Of a DNA stretch of 64,000 nucleotides, positions 23,765-34,154 are shown in pieces. A program made the position numbers and the translations under genes. Numbering within the stretch: position 1 is the stretch's first letter; every line of letters begins with the position of its first letter. The stretch comes from JAJDXO01 sp965221855 (GTDB lineage Bacteria; Pseudomonadota; Alphaproteobacteria; Rhodospirillales; UBA2165): assembly GCA_965221855.1 (NCBI GenBank), contig CBDCSV010000006.1, forward strand, positions 558,001 to 622,000. The letters run 5' to 3'. The notes under the pieces were generated by a model. It worked only from the letters and a program-made list of their open reading frames with translations. It ran no database searches and had not been told where the DNA came from.

Positions 23765-25053
23765 CCGGGACCGCGCTTGCCTCGCCGCCGGCCGCCTGCG
23801 CCGCGGACAACGAAGCGCCCGTCCTCAGGGAGCGTGGACAACGCGAGGTCTTTTGCGGCTTGACCGGCATCATCTGGCTGCACCGAAAAATCCAGGATGC
23901 CTTTTTCCTGGTGGTCGGCTCGCGGACTTGCGCGCATCTCATCCAGTCCGCCGCCGGTGTGATGATATTCGCCGAGCCCCGATTCGCCACCGCCATCATG
24001 GGCGAAAAGGATCTCGCCGGCCTCACCGACGCCAATGAGGAGTTGGACCGGGCCGTGGAAAAACTCCTTGCCCGCCGTCCCGACATCAAGCTGCTGTTCC
24101 TCGTCGGTTCCTGTCCGTCCGAGGTCATCAAGCTCGACCTGTCCCGGGCCGCGGAGCGCCTTTCCGCCACCCATGCGCCGGACGTCAGGGTTCTCAATTA
24201 TTCGGGCAGCGGTATTGAAACCACCTTCACCCAAGGGGAGGATGCGTGTCTCGCCGCCATGGTCCCGACTCTACCGGCGGAACCGGCGAACGCCGAAAAA
24301 TCCCTGATGGTCGTCGGCACGTTGCCGGACGTGGTCGAAGATCAGTTTCGTCGGCTGTTCGACGAACTGGGAATCGAGTCGGTGCGGTTTCTGCCGCCGC
24401 GCCAAAGCACCGCGCTGCCCGCTGTCGGCGAGAACACGCGCTTCCTGCTGGCACAGCCGTTTCTTGCCGAAACCGCACGCGCCTTCGAAGAGAGAGGCGC
24501 AAAGCGAATCGCCGCGCCGTTTCCCTTCGGCGCTGAGGGAACGACATCGTGGCTCCAGGCCGCGGCGGATGAATGGCGGGTCTCCCGCGAGCAGTTCGCC
24601 GCCGTCACCGAGACTAAACGCAAGCGGGCGGAATCGTCCATCGAGCGCTATCGCGGCCGGTTGAACGGCCAACGTATTTTTTTCTTTCCCGATTCCCAAT
24701 TGGAAATCCCCATGGCGCGGTTCCTGTCCCGCGAACTCGGCATGGAGTTGATCGAGGTCGGGACGCCCTATCTTCACCGGCACCACCTCGCGGAAGAATT
24801 GTCGATGCTCCCGGAAACGGTAGTTCTGAGCGAAGGCCAGGACGTGGAGCGGCAGCTGGACCGCTGCCGGTCGGCGGCGCCGGATCTGATCGTCTGCGGC
24901 CTCGGGCTCGCCAATCCGCTGGAAACCGAAGGCCTGGCGACCAAGTGGTCCATCGAACTCCTATTTACGCCCACCCATGGCTACGAGCAGGCGGGCGACT
25001 TGGCCGAGTTGTTCGCGCGGCCGCTGGTGCGGCGCGAGAAATTGAGGGTATAG
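23761..25053 (+). CDS. bchN: Dark-operative protochlorophyllide reductase subunit N
   Basis: BchN with BchB forms the catalytic core that reduces ring D of protochlorophyllide without light. The 430-residue protein carries the three cluster cysteines at C32 (EVFCGLTG), C57 (GSRTCAHL) and C118 (VGSCPSEVI). The N-terminal 28 residues are variable. The gene overlaps bchF by four bases and ends two bases before the bchB start, in the conserved bchFNBHLM order. The nitrogenase-like complex is oxygen-sensitive but common in aerobic phototrophs. Confidence 0.96.
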   Translation: MTGTALASPPAACAADNEAPVLRERGQREVFCGLTGIIWLHRKIQDAFFLVVGSRTCAHLIQSAAGVMIFAEPRFATAIMGEKDLAGLTDANEELDRAVEKLLARRPDIKLLFLVGSCPSEVIKLDLSRAAERLSATHAPDVRVLNYSGSGIETTFTQGEDACLAAMVPTLPAEPANAEKSLMVVGTLPDVVEDQFRRLFDELGIESVRFLPPRQSTALPAVGENTRFLLAQPFLAETARAFEERGAKRIAAPFPFGAEGTTSWLQAAADEWRVSREQFAAVTETKRKRAESSIERYRGRLNGQRIFFFPDSQLEIPMARFLSRELGMELIEVGTPYLHRHHLAEELSMLPETVVLSEGQDVERQLDRCRSAAPDLIVCGLGLANPLETEGLATKWSIELLFTPTHGYEQAGDLAELFARPLVRREKLRV

Positions 25054-25055
25054 AG

Positions 25056-26636
25056 ATGGAACTTACCCTCTGGACATATGAAGGACCCCCGCACGTCGGC
25101 GCCATGCGAATCGCGACGGCGATGAAGGGCGTTCATTATGTCCTGCACGCTCCGCAAGGGGATACCTACGCCGATCTTCTGTTCACGATGATCGAACGGC
25201 TGCCCGACCGGCCGCCAGTGACCTATACGACGTTCGAAGCGCGGGATCTGGGCGGCAATACCGCCGAGATCTTCAAGAACGCCGTCGCCGAGGCCTATGA
25301 CCGGTTTCAGCCGCAGGCGATCTTGGTCGGCGCCTCCTGCACCGCGGAGCTCATCCAGGATGACCCGGGTGGTCTCGGCCGGGCGCTGGGATTGCCCATT
25401 CCGGTGGTGCCCCTGGAACTCCCCGCCTATCAGCGAAAGGAAAATTGGGGCACGGCGGAAACCTTCTACCAGATCGTCCGGGCGTTTACCGGCGCCAACG
25501 CGCCGGAGCCCGGCGCCGAACGGCCGCCGCGCCCGGCGGACAAACGGCCGTTGTGCAATATTCTGGGCCCGACGGCGCTCGGTTTCCGTCACCGGGACGA
25601 TGTCCGGGAGATCTCCGGCCTTCTCAGGCGAATGGGCGTCGAGATCAACGTGACCGCGCCGCTGGGCGCACGTCCGGCGGATATCGCCCGGCTCGGCGAG
25701 GCCGACTTCAATGTCGTGCTCTACCCGGAAACCGCCGGCATCGCCGCCACATGGCTGGAACGGACGTTCCGCCAGCCCTCGACCAAGAAAATCCCGATCG
25801 GCGTCGGAGCGACGCGCGAATTCATCAACGAAGTATCGGGGCTGGCGGGGCTGGATCCGGCTGCGTTGCCGGACGACGAATTAACCCGATTGCCCTGGTT
25901 CTCCCGGTCGGTTGATTCGACCTACCTCACCGGCAAGCGGGTTTTTGTCTTTGGCGACGCGACCCATGTGCCGGCGGCGGCCCGCGTGGCCCAGCACGAG
26001 CTTGGGTTCTCCATCGTCGGGCTCGGCACCTATACGCGGGAATATGCCCGCGAGGTGCGGGCGGCCGCAGAGGAATTCGGCCTCGAAGCGCTGATCACCG
26101 ACGATTACCTGGAGGTCGAGGCGGCAATCAGGGAACTGCAGCCGGAATTGGTGTTGGGCACCCAAATGGAGCGCCATATCGCCAAACGGCTGGGTATCGC
26201 GTGCGCGGTAATTTCGGCGCCGGTCCATGTCCAGGATTTTCCCGCCCGCTACTCGCCGCAGATGGGTTTCGAGGGCGCGAATGTTCTCTTCGACGATTGG
26301 GTCCATCCCCTGATGATGGGCCTCGAGGAACACCTCCTCGGCATGTTCCGCGAAGATTTCGAGTTCAACGACGGCTCCGTACCGTCCCATCTCGCCAATG
26401 CTGGATCGGTGCAGACCGCGCCCTCGCTGGAGCAGCAGATGGCCACCGGCCCAGCCGCCGGGGACACCGCCGCATCGGGCGTATGGTCCATCGAGGCCGA
26501 GCAGGAACTCCTCAAAATTCCGTTTTTCGTTCGCGGCAAGGCTCGCAGGAACACAGAGAAATTCGCCGCGATGAACCACGTGGACGTAATCACCGTCGAG
26601 ACACTGTACGATGCCAAGGCGCACTTCGGCCGATAA
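25056..26636 (+). CDS. bchB: Dark-operative protochlorophyllide reductase subunit B
   Basis: BchB shares the NB-cluster with BchN and binds substrate. The 526-residue protein starts MELTLWTYEGPPHVGAMRIA, as in all family members, and has the cluster-region Cys in GASCTAELIQDDPGG. The C-terminal PCP_red domain (EAEQELLKIPFFVRGKARRNTEKFA) is complete. The start at 25056 is preferred over an open extension from 24945, which lies within bchN. It overlaps bchH by 26 bases. Confidence 0.96.
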   Translation: MELTLWTYEGPPHVGAMRIATAMKGVHYVLHAPQGDTYADLLFTMIERLPDRPPVTYTTFEARDLGGNTAEIFKNAVAEAYDRFQPQAILVGASCTAELIQDDPGGLGRALGLPIPVVPLELPAYQRKENWGTAETFYQIVRAFTGANAPEPGAERPPRPADKRPLCNILGPTALGFRHRDDVREISGLLRRMGVEINVTAPLGARPADIARLGEADFNVVLYPETAGIAATWLERTFRQPSTKKIPIGVGATREFINEVSGLAGLDPAALPDDELTRLPWFSRSVDSTYLTGKRVFVFGDATHVPAAARVAQHELGFSIVGLGTYTREYAREVRAAAEEFGLEALITDDYLEVEAAIRELQPELVLGTQMERHIAKRLGIACAVISAPVHVQDFPARYSPQMGFEGANVLFDDWVHPLMMGLEEHLLGMFREDFEFNDGSVPSHLANAGSVQTAPSLEQQMATGPAAGDTAASGVWSIEAEQELLKIPFFVRGKARRNTEKFAAMNHVDVITVETLYDAKAHFGR

Positions 26637-29600
26637 GGGAACGCCCGTTCGGGTCACCATCGTGACGCTGGACAGCCACATTGCCGGCGCCGCCAAACGT
26701 GCGTCCCGGCAACTGAGCGCCGACCTGCCCGGTCTCTCATTGTCCCTGCACGCGGCCACCGAGTGGTCCAAGGACCCGGACGCGCTTGAGCGCTGCCGCG
26801 AGGATGTCTCGAAGGCCGACATCGTCATCGCCACCATGCTGTTCATGGAAGAGCACGTACAGGCGATCCTGCCGGCGCTTCAAGCGCGCCGGGACACGTG
26901 CGACGCCATGATTTGCGGCATGTCGGCGGGCGAGATCATCCGCCTTACCCGCATGGGGAAATTTTCCATGGACGGCGGCCAGGGCGGCGCGATTTCACTG
27001 CTGAAGCGGCTCCGGGGCGACCGCAAGGGCAAGGCGGCGGCCGGTGCCGGCCAGATGGCCATGTTGCGGCGCGTTCCCCGGATTTTGCGTTTCATTCCGG
27101 GCACCGCCCAGGATGTCCGGGCCTATTTCCTTACCCTCCAATATTGGCTGGCGGCATCGGACAAGAACATCGCCAATTTGGTAGGTTCGCTGGTGAACCG
27201 TTATTCGGCCGGCCCCCGCGCCAAACTGCGGGGGTCGTTGAAGCCGCAGCCGCCGGTCGCGTATCCGGACACCGGCATCTACCACCCGCGCCTGCGCGGT
27301 CGCATATCCGCGAATACCGCCAAACTGCCCAAACCGAAGAAGCGTTCCCGAGGCCGGGTCGGCCTATTGGTCATGCGGTCTTATGTGCTGGCCGGCGACA
27401 CCGACCACTATGACGGCGTCATCGGCGAGCTGGAAGCCCGGGGTCTGGAAGTCGTGCCGGCTTTCTCCGCCGGGCTGGATTCCCGGCCCGCGGTCGAACG
27501 GTATTTCCTTGATGAACGGGGCGCAACGGTCGATGCCGTGCTGTCTCTCACCGGTTTCTCCTTGGTCGGCGGGCCCGCCTACAACGATGCCCGCGCGGCC
27601 GAGGACCTTCTCGACCGCCTGGACGTCCCTTATCTGGCGGCCCACGCGCTCGAGTTCCAGGACCTGGAGAGTTGGGAGCAGTCCGAACACGGCCTGACAC
27701 CCATCGAAGCGACCATGATGGTCTCCATCCCGGAGATCGACGGGGCGACCGGACCGATGGTATTCGGCGGCCGGACCACCGACGGCAGCGGCTCTCAAGT
27801 GCGGGAAATGAAGGCCCACCCCGAGCGGGCCTCGGTTCTCGCCCGCCGAGTCAGTCGGATGATCGATCTCCGCCGGAAATCCAATGCCCGGCGCAAGATC
27901 GCAATCGTCATATTCAACTTCCCGCCCAACGGCGGCAGCGTTGGCACCGCGGCCCATCTCGCGGTTTTCCCGTCGCTCTTTAATACCCTGAGAGCGTTGA
28001 AGGACGACGGATATGACGTGGCGCTGCCGGCAAGCGCCGATGATCTCCAGGACATCCTGTTGAACGGCAATGCCGCCCGCCTCGGCGCCGACGCCAATGT
28101 CCATGCGCGGATTTCCACGGATGATCATGTTCGCCGCGAGCCCTGGCTGTCGGAAATCGAGGCGCAGTGGGGTCCGGCCCCGGGACGCCACCAAACCGAT
28201 GGCCGCTCGATCAACGTGCTGGGCGCCGGCTTCGGCAACGTCTTCATCGGGGTACAGCCGGCCTTCGGCTATGAAGGCGATCCCATGAGGCTGCTGTTCG
28301 AAAAGGGCTTCGCCCCGACCCACGCCTTTGCCGCGTTCTACAGCTATATCAAGGAAGACTTCGGCGCCGATGCGGTCCTGCACTTCGGCACCCATGGGGC
28401 GCTCGAGTTTATGCCCGGCAAACAGGTCGGCATGTCCGAGGATTGCTAGCCGGACCGGCTGATCGGCGATCTGCCGAATTTCTATCTCTATGCGGCGAAC
28501 AACCCGTCCGAAGGCACCATCGCAAAACGCCGTTCCGCGGCGACATTGATCAGCTACCTGACCCCGCCCATCACCCACGCGGGTCTTTACAAGGGCCTGT
28601 CCGAACTGAAGGCCTCGATCGACAGATCGCGGGCGCTTCCGCCGGATGCCGGCGCAGAGCGCGATCATCTCGCCGCACTCATTCAATCTCAAGCCGCCTT
28701 GGTCGAGTTGGCCGAAGCGGAGCCGGCTTGGGGCGCACAGGCGGAAGAGGCCGTCGAGGCGCTCAACCACCGGGTCCTGGAGCTTGAGTACACGTTGATC
28801 CCGAGCGGTCTGCATGTGGTCGGCGAGGCCATGAGCGAGAAAGATCGGAACGATATTCTTTCGGCGCAGGCCGAGGTACACGGCGATGCCCAAATCGACG
28901 CCGAGATCGTCTCGAAGATCGTCGACGGACAGGGCGCCTCGACAAAGTCGCCGGATACGCAGGATCTTCTCGATAAGCTTTCCCGGGCGAACGAACTTCT
29001 CTCCGAGGATCACGAGCTGCCGGCGCTCCTCCATGCGCTGGACGGCGGTTTCGTGCGGCCCGTGGCCGGCGGCGACCTGCTGCGCAATACGGAGATTTTG
29101 CCGACCGGACGAAACCTGCATGGCTTCGACCCGTTCAAGATTCCCAGCGCCTTTGCGGTCGCCGATGGCGAGCGCCAGGCGGATCGGCTGATCGCCCGTC
29201 ATATGGACGACGGAAACCGGCTTCCGGAAACCATCGCCATGGTCCTGTGGGGAACGGACAACCTGAAATCCGAAGGCGGGCCGATCTCTCAGGCATTGGC
29301 GTTGATCGGCGCCCGCCCCCGGTTCGACGGCTTCGGCCGCCTGACCGGCGCCGAGCTCATTCCGCTCGAGGAACTCGGCCGGCCGCGGATCGATGTGGTC
29401 GCGACGCTGTCCGGGATATTCCGCGACCTGCTGCCGTTGCAGACCCGGATGCTCGCCGAGGCGGCCTACCTCGCCGCCGGCGCCGACGAGCCGGAAGAGA
29501 TGAATTTCGTCCGCAAGCACGCCCTGGCCCATCAGCGGGAACAGGAATGCGATCTCGAGACTGCGGCGCTTCGCGTCTTTTCGAACGCGCAAGGGGCATA

Positions 29601-30303
29601 TGGATCGAACGTTAATCTGCTGATCGACAGCGGAAGCTGGATGGACGAGGACGAATTGGGCGAGACATTCAAGGCCCGCAAATGCTTTGCCTATGGCCGA
29701 ACCGGTGAGCCGGAACAGCAGGCCGAACTGCTCGGCAGCGTGCTGTCGGGCGTCGATCTTACCTATCAGAATTTGGAATCCGTTGAACTGGGCGTCACCA
29801 CCCTCGACCACTATTTCGATACCCTCGGCGGCATCAGCAAGGTGGTCAGCCGGTCCCGGGGTGAAAACGTGCCGGTCTATATCGGTGATCAGACGGTCGG
29901 TGAAGGCACGGTCCGCACCTTGTCTGAGCAGGTGGCCATCGAGTCCCGCACCCGCATTCTGAATCCCAAATGGTACGAGAGCATGCTGGAACACGGGCAT
30001 GAAGGCGTCCGTCATATTGAATCCCATGTGACCAACACGCTCGGCTGGTCGGCGACAACGGGCCAGGTCGATCCCTGGGTGTATGACCAAGTCACCGACA
30101 CCTTCATGCTCGACGACGAGATGCGGGAACGCTTGGCGGCGCTCAACCCGACCGCATCCGCCCGGATTGCAAATCGGCTCCTCGAAGCCGGCGAACGTCA
30201 ATATTGGAAGCCCGACGAAGCGGTCCTCGATGCCCTGCGCAAGGCAGGCGACGAACTCGAGGACCGGATCGAAGGCGTGTTTGTAGAAGAGGTAGCCGCA
30301 TGA
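26611..30303 (+). pseudogene. bchH: Magnesium chelatase H subunit, interrupted by an in-frame TAG
   Basis: BchH binds protoporphyrin IX and is the catalytic subunit for Mg insertion. The frame encodes 1230 codons, the normal length, but codon 613 (28447-28449) is TAG. The context is GKQVGMSEDC, stop, PDRLIGDLPNFYLYAANNPS; the family has Trp at this point (CWPDRLIGDL), so one G-to-A change in TGG explains it. Both halves are otherwise well conserved and in the same frame. Reinitiation could occur only at a TTG at 28546. The downstream part overlaps bchL (ATGA), so the operon is otherwise intact. A sequencing error, a real mutation or a suppressor tRNA are possible. Confidence 0.93.
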
Positions 30304-31223
30304 ACGAACTGAACAAAAACCACGCGACCGCGACCGCCCGGGTTCAGACCCCGGCCAAGGGGGCGGACGGTGAAGGCAGCGTCCAGGTCCATATGGATCC
30401 GTCCATGATCATCGACACCGCCAAGGTCTTTTCGGTTTACGGAAAGGGAGGGATCGGCAAGAGCACGACGTCGTCCAATCTGTCCGTCGCTTTCTCCAAG
30501 CTCGGCAAACGGGTCCTGCAGATCGGCTGCGACCCCAAGCACGATTCGACCTTCACACTGACCAAACAGCTCATGCCGACCGTCATCGACGTTCTGGCGT
30601 CCGTGGAGTTTCACGCCGAAGAACTGCGCATCGAGGACTTCGTCTACGAGGGCTACAACGGCGTCATGTGCGTCGAGGCCGGCGGCCCGCCGGCAGGCAC
30701 GGGCTGCGGAGGCTATGTTGTCGGCCAGACGGTCAAGCTGCTGAAAGAGCACCATCTGCTCGAGGACACCGACGTGGTCATTTTCGATGTCCTGGGCGAC
30801 GTGGTCTGCGGCGGATTTGCGGCGCCGCTGCAGCACGCCGACCGCGCCCTGATCGTCGCCGCCAACGATTTCGATTCGATCTTCGCCATGAACCGGATCG
30901 TTGCCGCCATCGAGGCAAAATCGAAGAACTATGGCGTCCGGGTGGGTTGCGTCATCGCCAATCGCAGCGCCGGAACGGATGAGATCGACCGGTTCAACGG
31001 CGTGGTCGGGATGAAGACCCTCGCCCACTTCCCTGATCTGGACGTCATTCGGAAGAGCCGGCTGAAGAAGTCGACGTTGTTCGAGATGGACACGTCGCCG
31101 GAACTGGAAGCCGTGCAGAACGAATACCTGCAGCTCGCCGAAACGCTCTGGGCCGGCGTCGATCCGCTTGAGGTTTCGCCGCTGAAGGACCGCGAAATTT
31201 TTGATCTGCTGGGATTCGACTGA
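30300..31223 (+). CDS. bchL: Dark-operative protochlorophyllide reductase iron-sulfur ATPase
   Basis: BchL is the NifH-like dimer that feeds electrons to BchNB at the cost of ATP. The 307-residue protein has the P-loop YGKGGIGKSTTSSNLS, the switch motif GCDPKHDST, and the two cluster cysteines in GTGCGGYVV and DVVCGGFA. The start ATG at 30300 overlaps the bchH stop by four bases; an open extension to 30204 lies within bchH. The first 30 residues are a variable extension typical of the family. Confidence 0.97.
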   Translation: MNELNKNHATATARVQTPAKGADGEGSVQVHMDPSMIIDTAKVFSVYGKGGIGKSTTSSNLSVAFSKLGKRVLQIGCDPKHDSTFTLTKQLMPTVIDVLASVEFHAEELRIEDFVYEGYNGVMCVEAGGPPAGTGCGGYVVGQTVKLLKEHHLLEDTDVVIFDVLGDVVCGGFAAPLQHADRALIVAANDFDSIFAMNRIVAAIEAKSKNYGVRVGCVIANRSAGTDEIDRFNGVVGMKTLAHFPDLDVIRKSRLKKSTLFEMDTSPELEAVQNEYLQLAETLWAGVDPLEVSPLKDREIFDLLGFD

Positions 31224-31927
31224 TGAATTCGGTCTCCTACACGAGACGCCGGGGTCAGCTCGAGACCTATTTCGACCGTACCGCGGCCCGAGCATGGGAA
31301 CGTCTGACCTCCGATGCGCCGGTGAGCGGCATCCGGGCAACGGTGCGCGCCGGCCGGGACAGCATGCGTGAGACATTGCTCGGCTGGCTGCCGGAGGATT
31401 TGAGCGGCCGCCGGATCCTGGATGCGGGCTGCGGCACCGGCGCCTTTGCCGTCGAGGCCGCGCGCCGCGGCGCCGAAGTGGTCGCGGTCGATCTATCGGC
31501 GACCCTGACCGGCCTCGCGCGGGACCGTATCCCCGTCATTCGGCCCCCGGGCCGGGTGGAGTTCGTCGTCGGCGATATGTTAGACCCCGCTTTCGGCGAA
31601 TTCGATCACGTCGTCGCCATGGATTCGCTGATCCATTACCGGACCCCGGATATGGTCGGCGCCCTCGGCGGGCTGGCCGCGAGAACCACCCGATCCATCC
31701 AATTCACGTTCGCGCCGCGCACGCCGCTGCTGACCGTCATGCACGCGGCCGGCCGGCTGTTTCCGCGGGGCAATCGCGCACCGGGCATCGTCCCCGTGGG
31801 CGAAAACACCATCGCGCGGAAACTCGCGGCTTCGCCGTCGATGTCCGATTGGCGGCCGTCGCGAACCAGACGGGTCATCACCGGGTTCTACATGTCGCAA
31901 GCCTTGGAGTTGGTACGAACACAATGA
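31223..31927 (+). CDS. bchM: Magnesium protoporphyrin IX O-methyltransferase
   Basis: BchM methylates the ring-C propionate of Mg-protoporphyrin IX using S-adenosylmethionine. The 234-residue protein has motif I of class I methyltransferases, RILDAGCGTGAFAVEAARRGA, and the family's N-terminal FDRTAARAWERLTSDAPVS and C-terminal SRTRRVITGFYMSQALELVR. The start shares one base with the bchL stop, and its stop overlaps the lhaA start (ATGA). Confidence 0.95.
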   Translation: MNSVSYTRRRGQLETYFDRTAARAWERLTSDAPVSGIRATVRAGRDSMRETLLGWLPEDLSGRRILDAGCGTGAFAVEAARRGAEVVAVDLSATLTGLARDRIPVIRPPGRVEFVVGDMLDPAFGEFDHVVAMDSLIHYRTPDMVGALGGLAARTTRSIQFTFAPRTPLLTVMHAAGRLFPRGNRAPGIVPVGENTIARKLAASPSMSDWRPSRTRRVITGFYMSQALELVRTQ

Positions 31928-33357
31928 AGGCCAACAATACATTGGCGAAATTCTGGGTGTGGCTCGGTCCGCGGTTCCTGCCGTTTGCCGACGCGGTGAC
32001 CGACGAGCTCCCGCTCGGCCGGCTGCTGCGCCTATCCCTGTTCCAGATCTCCGCCGGTATCGCCGTGGTGCTGCTGACCGGCACCCTGAACCGGGTAATG
32101 ATCGTCGAACTCGATGTCCCGGCATGGCTGGTTGCCTCGATGATTGCCGTCCCGCTGTTGATTGCGCCGATCCGGGTGCTGATCGGCCACCGTTCGGACA
32201 CCCACCGCTCGTTCCTCGGATGGCGCCGCGTACCGTACATCTGGATGGGAACCATGCTGCAATTCGGCGGCCTCGCCATCATGCCCTTCGCGCTTCTAGT
32301 TCTTTCCGGCACCGGCGAAGGCCCAGTGGTTTATGGCCAGATCGGTGCCGCCCTTGCCTTCCTGCTGGTCGGGATCGGTCTCCATACGGCCCAAACGGCG
32401 GGCCTCGCCCTGGCGACCGACCTCGCCCCCGATGCCGCCCGGCCGCGGGTCGTCGCGCTGCTCTACGTCATGCTGCTGGTGGGCATGATGACCAGCGCCA
32501 TCGCCTTCGGGCTGCTGCTCGCGGACTTCGCCTATATCAAGCTGATCCAGGTCATCCAGGGCGCGGCACTGGCGACCATGGTTCTGAACATGGCCGCCCT
32601 GTGGAAGCAGGAGCCGCGCAATCCGAAGCTCACCGCCCACGATCGGCCGCGGGTCAAGTTCGCCGAGTCGTGGCGGGAATTCAAGGAGCAGCCCCAATCC
32701 CTGCGGCTCCTCGTCGCGGTCGGCCTGGGGACCGCCGCCTTCAGCATGCAGGACATCCTGCTGGAGCCCTATGGCGGCCAAATTCTCGACCTGAGCGTCA
32801 GCGCGACCACCCTGCTGACGGCGATGCTGGCGGCCGGCATGTTGGCCGGCTTCGCGTTGGCGGGATACTCCCTGACCCGTGGCGGAGACACCTACCGCCT
32901 CGCCGCCTATGGGACGTTGACCGGCGTCGTCGCCTTCACCGCGGTGATATTTGCCGCACCTCTCGATTCGGCGTTGTTGTTCCGCATCGGGACAACGCTC
33001 ATCGGTCTCGGCGGAGGATTGTTTGCCGTCGGCATGCTGACCGCGGCCATGTCCTTCGCCCGCGACGGCCAGAGCGGCATTGCGCTCGGCGCGTGGGGGG
33101 CGGTGCAGGCGGCGGCCACCGGCGGCGCGATCGCCATCGGCGGCTTCGTCCGGGATGCCGTCGCCGAACTCGCCTCGGCAGGTTTGCTGGGGCCGGCGAT
33201 GGACAGCCCGTCGGTCGGATACAGTTTCGTCTATCACCTGGAAATTTTGTTGCTGTTCGCAACGCTCGTGGCCCTCGACCCCTTGGTGCGCCGGCGAACG
33301 GAGGAATTTGAGGAACAACAGGGAACGAAATTCGGACTGGCCGAAATTCCCGGTTAG
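31924..33357 (+). CDS. lhaA: Light-harvesting complex 1 assembly protein (PucC family)
   Basis: LhaA promotes assembly of the core light-harvesting antenna. The 477-residue protein has about 12 membrane helices, the family motif LTGTLNRVMIVELDVPAWLVASMIAVPLLIAP and GHRSDTHRSFLGWRRVPYIWMGT. It sits between bchM and puhA, the standard position. The ATG at 31924 overlaps the bchM stop; the open extension to 31849 lies inside bchM. It is a paralogue of the transporter between bchG and bchP, more similar to LhaA by length and start. Confidence 0.93.
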   Translation: MKANNTLAKFWVWLGPRFLPFADAVTDELPLGRLLRLSLFQISAGIAVVLLTGTLNRVMIVELDVPAWLVASMIAVPLLIAPIRVLIGHRSDTHRSFLGWRRVPYIWMGTMLQFGGLAIMPFALLVLSGTGEGPVVYGQIGAALAFLLVGIGLHTAQTAGLALATDLAPDAARPRVVALLYVMLLVGMMTSAIAFGLLLADFAYIKLIQVIQGAALATMVLNMAALWKQEPRNPKLTAHDRPRVKFAESWREFKEQPQSLRLLVAVGLGTAAFSMQDILLEPYGGQILDLSVSATTLLTAMLAAGMLAGFALAGYSLTRGGDTYRLAAYGTLTGVVAFTAVIFAAPLDSALLFRIGTTLIGLGGGLFAVGMLTAAMSFARDGQSGIALGAWGAVQAAATGGAIAIGGFVRDAVAELASAGLLGPAMDSPSVGYSFVYHLEILLLFATLVALDPLVRRRTEEFEEQQGTKFGLAEIPG

Positions 33358-33383
33358 TCCCTGTTTGGCGTGGAGGTCAAGTC

Positions 33384-34154
33384 ATGGGTACGATTATGGG
33401 CAATATCGACGTAGCGCAGGTGACGCTCTACGTCTTCTGGCTATTCCTTGCCGGCCTAATCTTCTACCTCCGCCGGGAGGACAAGAGAGAGGGTTATCCA
33501 CTCGAATCGGATCGCTCGGAGTTCGTCACGGTACAGGGGTTTCCCGCCGTGCCGGAACCCAAGACCTTCCTCCTGCCCCATGGCGGCACCCAATTGGCGC
33601 CGCGGCAGGAAAATGACACCCGCGAAATTCGTGCAGAGCCCGTTGCGCCCTGGCCGGGCGCGCCGCTGGAACCGACGGGCGATCCCATGCGGGATGCGGT
33701 CGGTCCGGCATCCTATGCACTCCGGACCGACGAGCCGGACCGGACGCCCGAGGGCGCCAATAAGATCGCGCCGCTGCGGGTGGCGACCGAATTCTATACC
33801 GATCCCCGGGATTCCGACCCCGTCGGCCTTCCTGTCATTGCCGGAGACGGTGTGGAGGTGGGCGTCGTTTGCGACGTCTGGATCGACCGTTCGGAGTTCC
33901 TGATCAGGTACCTGGAGGTTCAACTGGCGCCCGAGACCGGTTCCAGAAAAGTGTTGCTGCCGCTCAATTTCGCTCGCGTCCGGCGCGGTTCGGGCATGGT
34001 TGTCGTCCGTTCGATCTTCGGGAAGCACTTTGCCCACATTCCGGATATTCGAAACCCGGATCAGATAACCCTTTTCGAGGAAGACAAAATCACCGCGTAT
34101 TTTGGCGGCGGCACACTCTATGCGACACCTAGCCGTTTGGGGCCCTGGATATGA
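33384..34154 (+). CDS. puhA: Photosynthetic reaction centre H subunit
   Basis: PuhA caps the cytoplasmic face of the type II reaction centre and guides proton entry to QB. The 256-residue protein has one N-terminal membrane helix (VTLYVFWLFLAGLIFYLRREDKREGYPLES) and the PRC-barrel domain with GVVCDVWIDRSEFLIRYLEVQL. It follows lhaA by 26 bp and overlaps puhB by four bases. The presence of puhA implies pufLM elsewhere in the genome. Confidence 0.97.
   Translation: MGTIMGNIDVAQVTLYVFWLFLAGLIFYLRREDKREGYPLESDRSEFVTVQGFPAVPEPKTFLLPHGGTQLAPRQENDTREIRAEPVAPWPGAPLEPTGDPMRDAVGPASYALRTDEPDRTPEGANKIAPLRVATEFYTDPRDSDPVGLPVIAGDGVEVGVVCDVWIDRSEFLIRYLEVQLAPETGSRKVLLPLNFARVRRGSGMVVVRSIFGKHFAHIPDIRNPDQITLFEEDKITAYFGGGTLYATPSRLGPWI

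Noticed and set aside
28447..28449. Reading the bchH TAG as pyrrolysine or as a reassigned codon
   Set aside because: TAG terminates several other genes in the window, and no pylT or pyl genes are present. A Trp codon one base away is the simpler explanation.
27364..30201. A 945-residue open frame antisense to bchH and bchL
   Set aside because: The plus strand carries clearly conserved BchH sequence. Long antisense frames are common in GC-rich DNA, and the translation has no recognisable domain and is rich in Arg, Gly and Gln.
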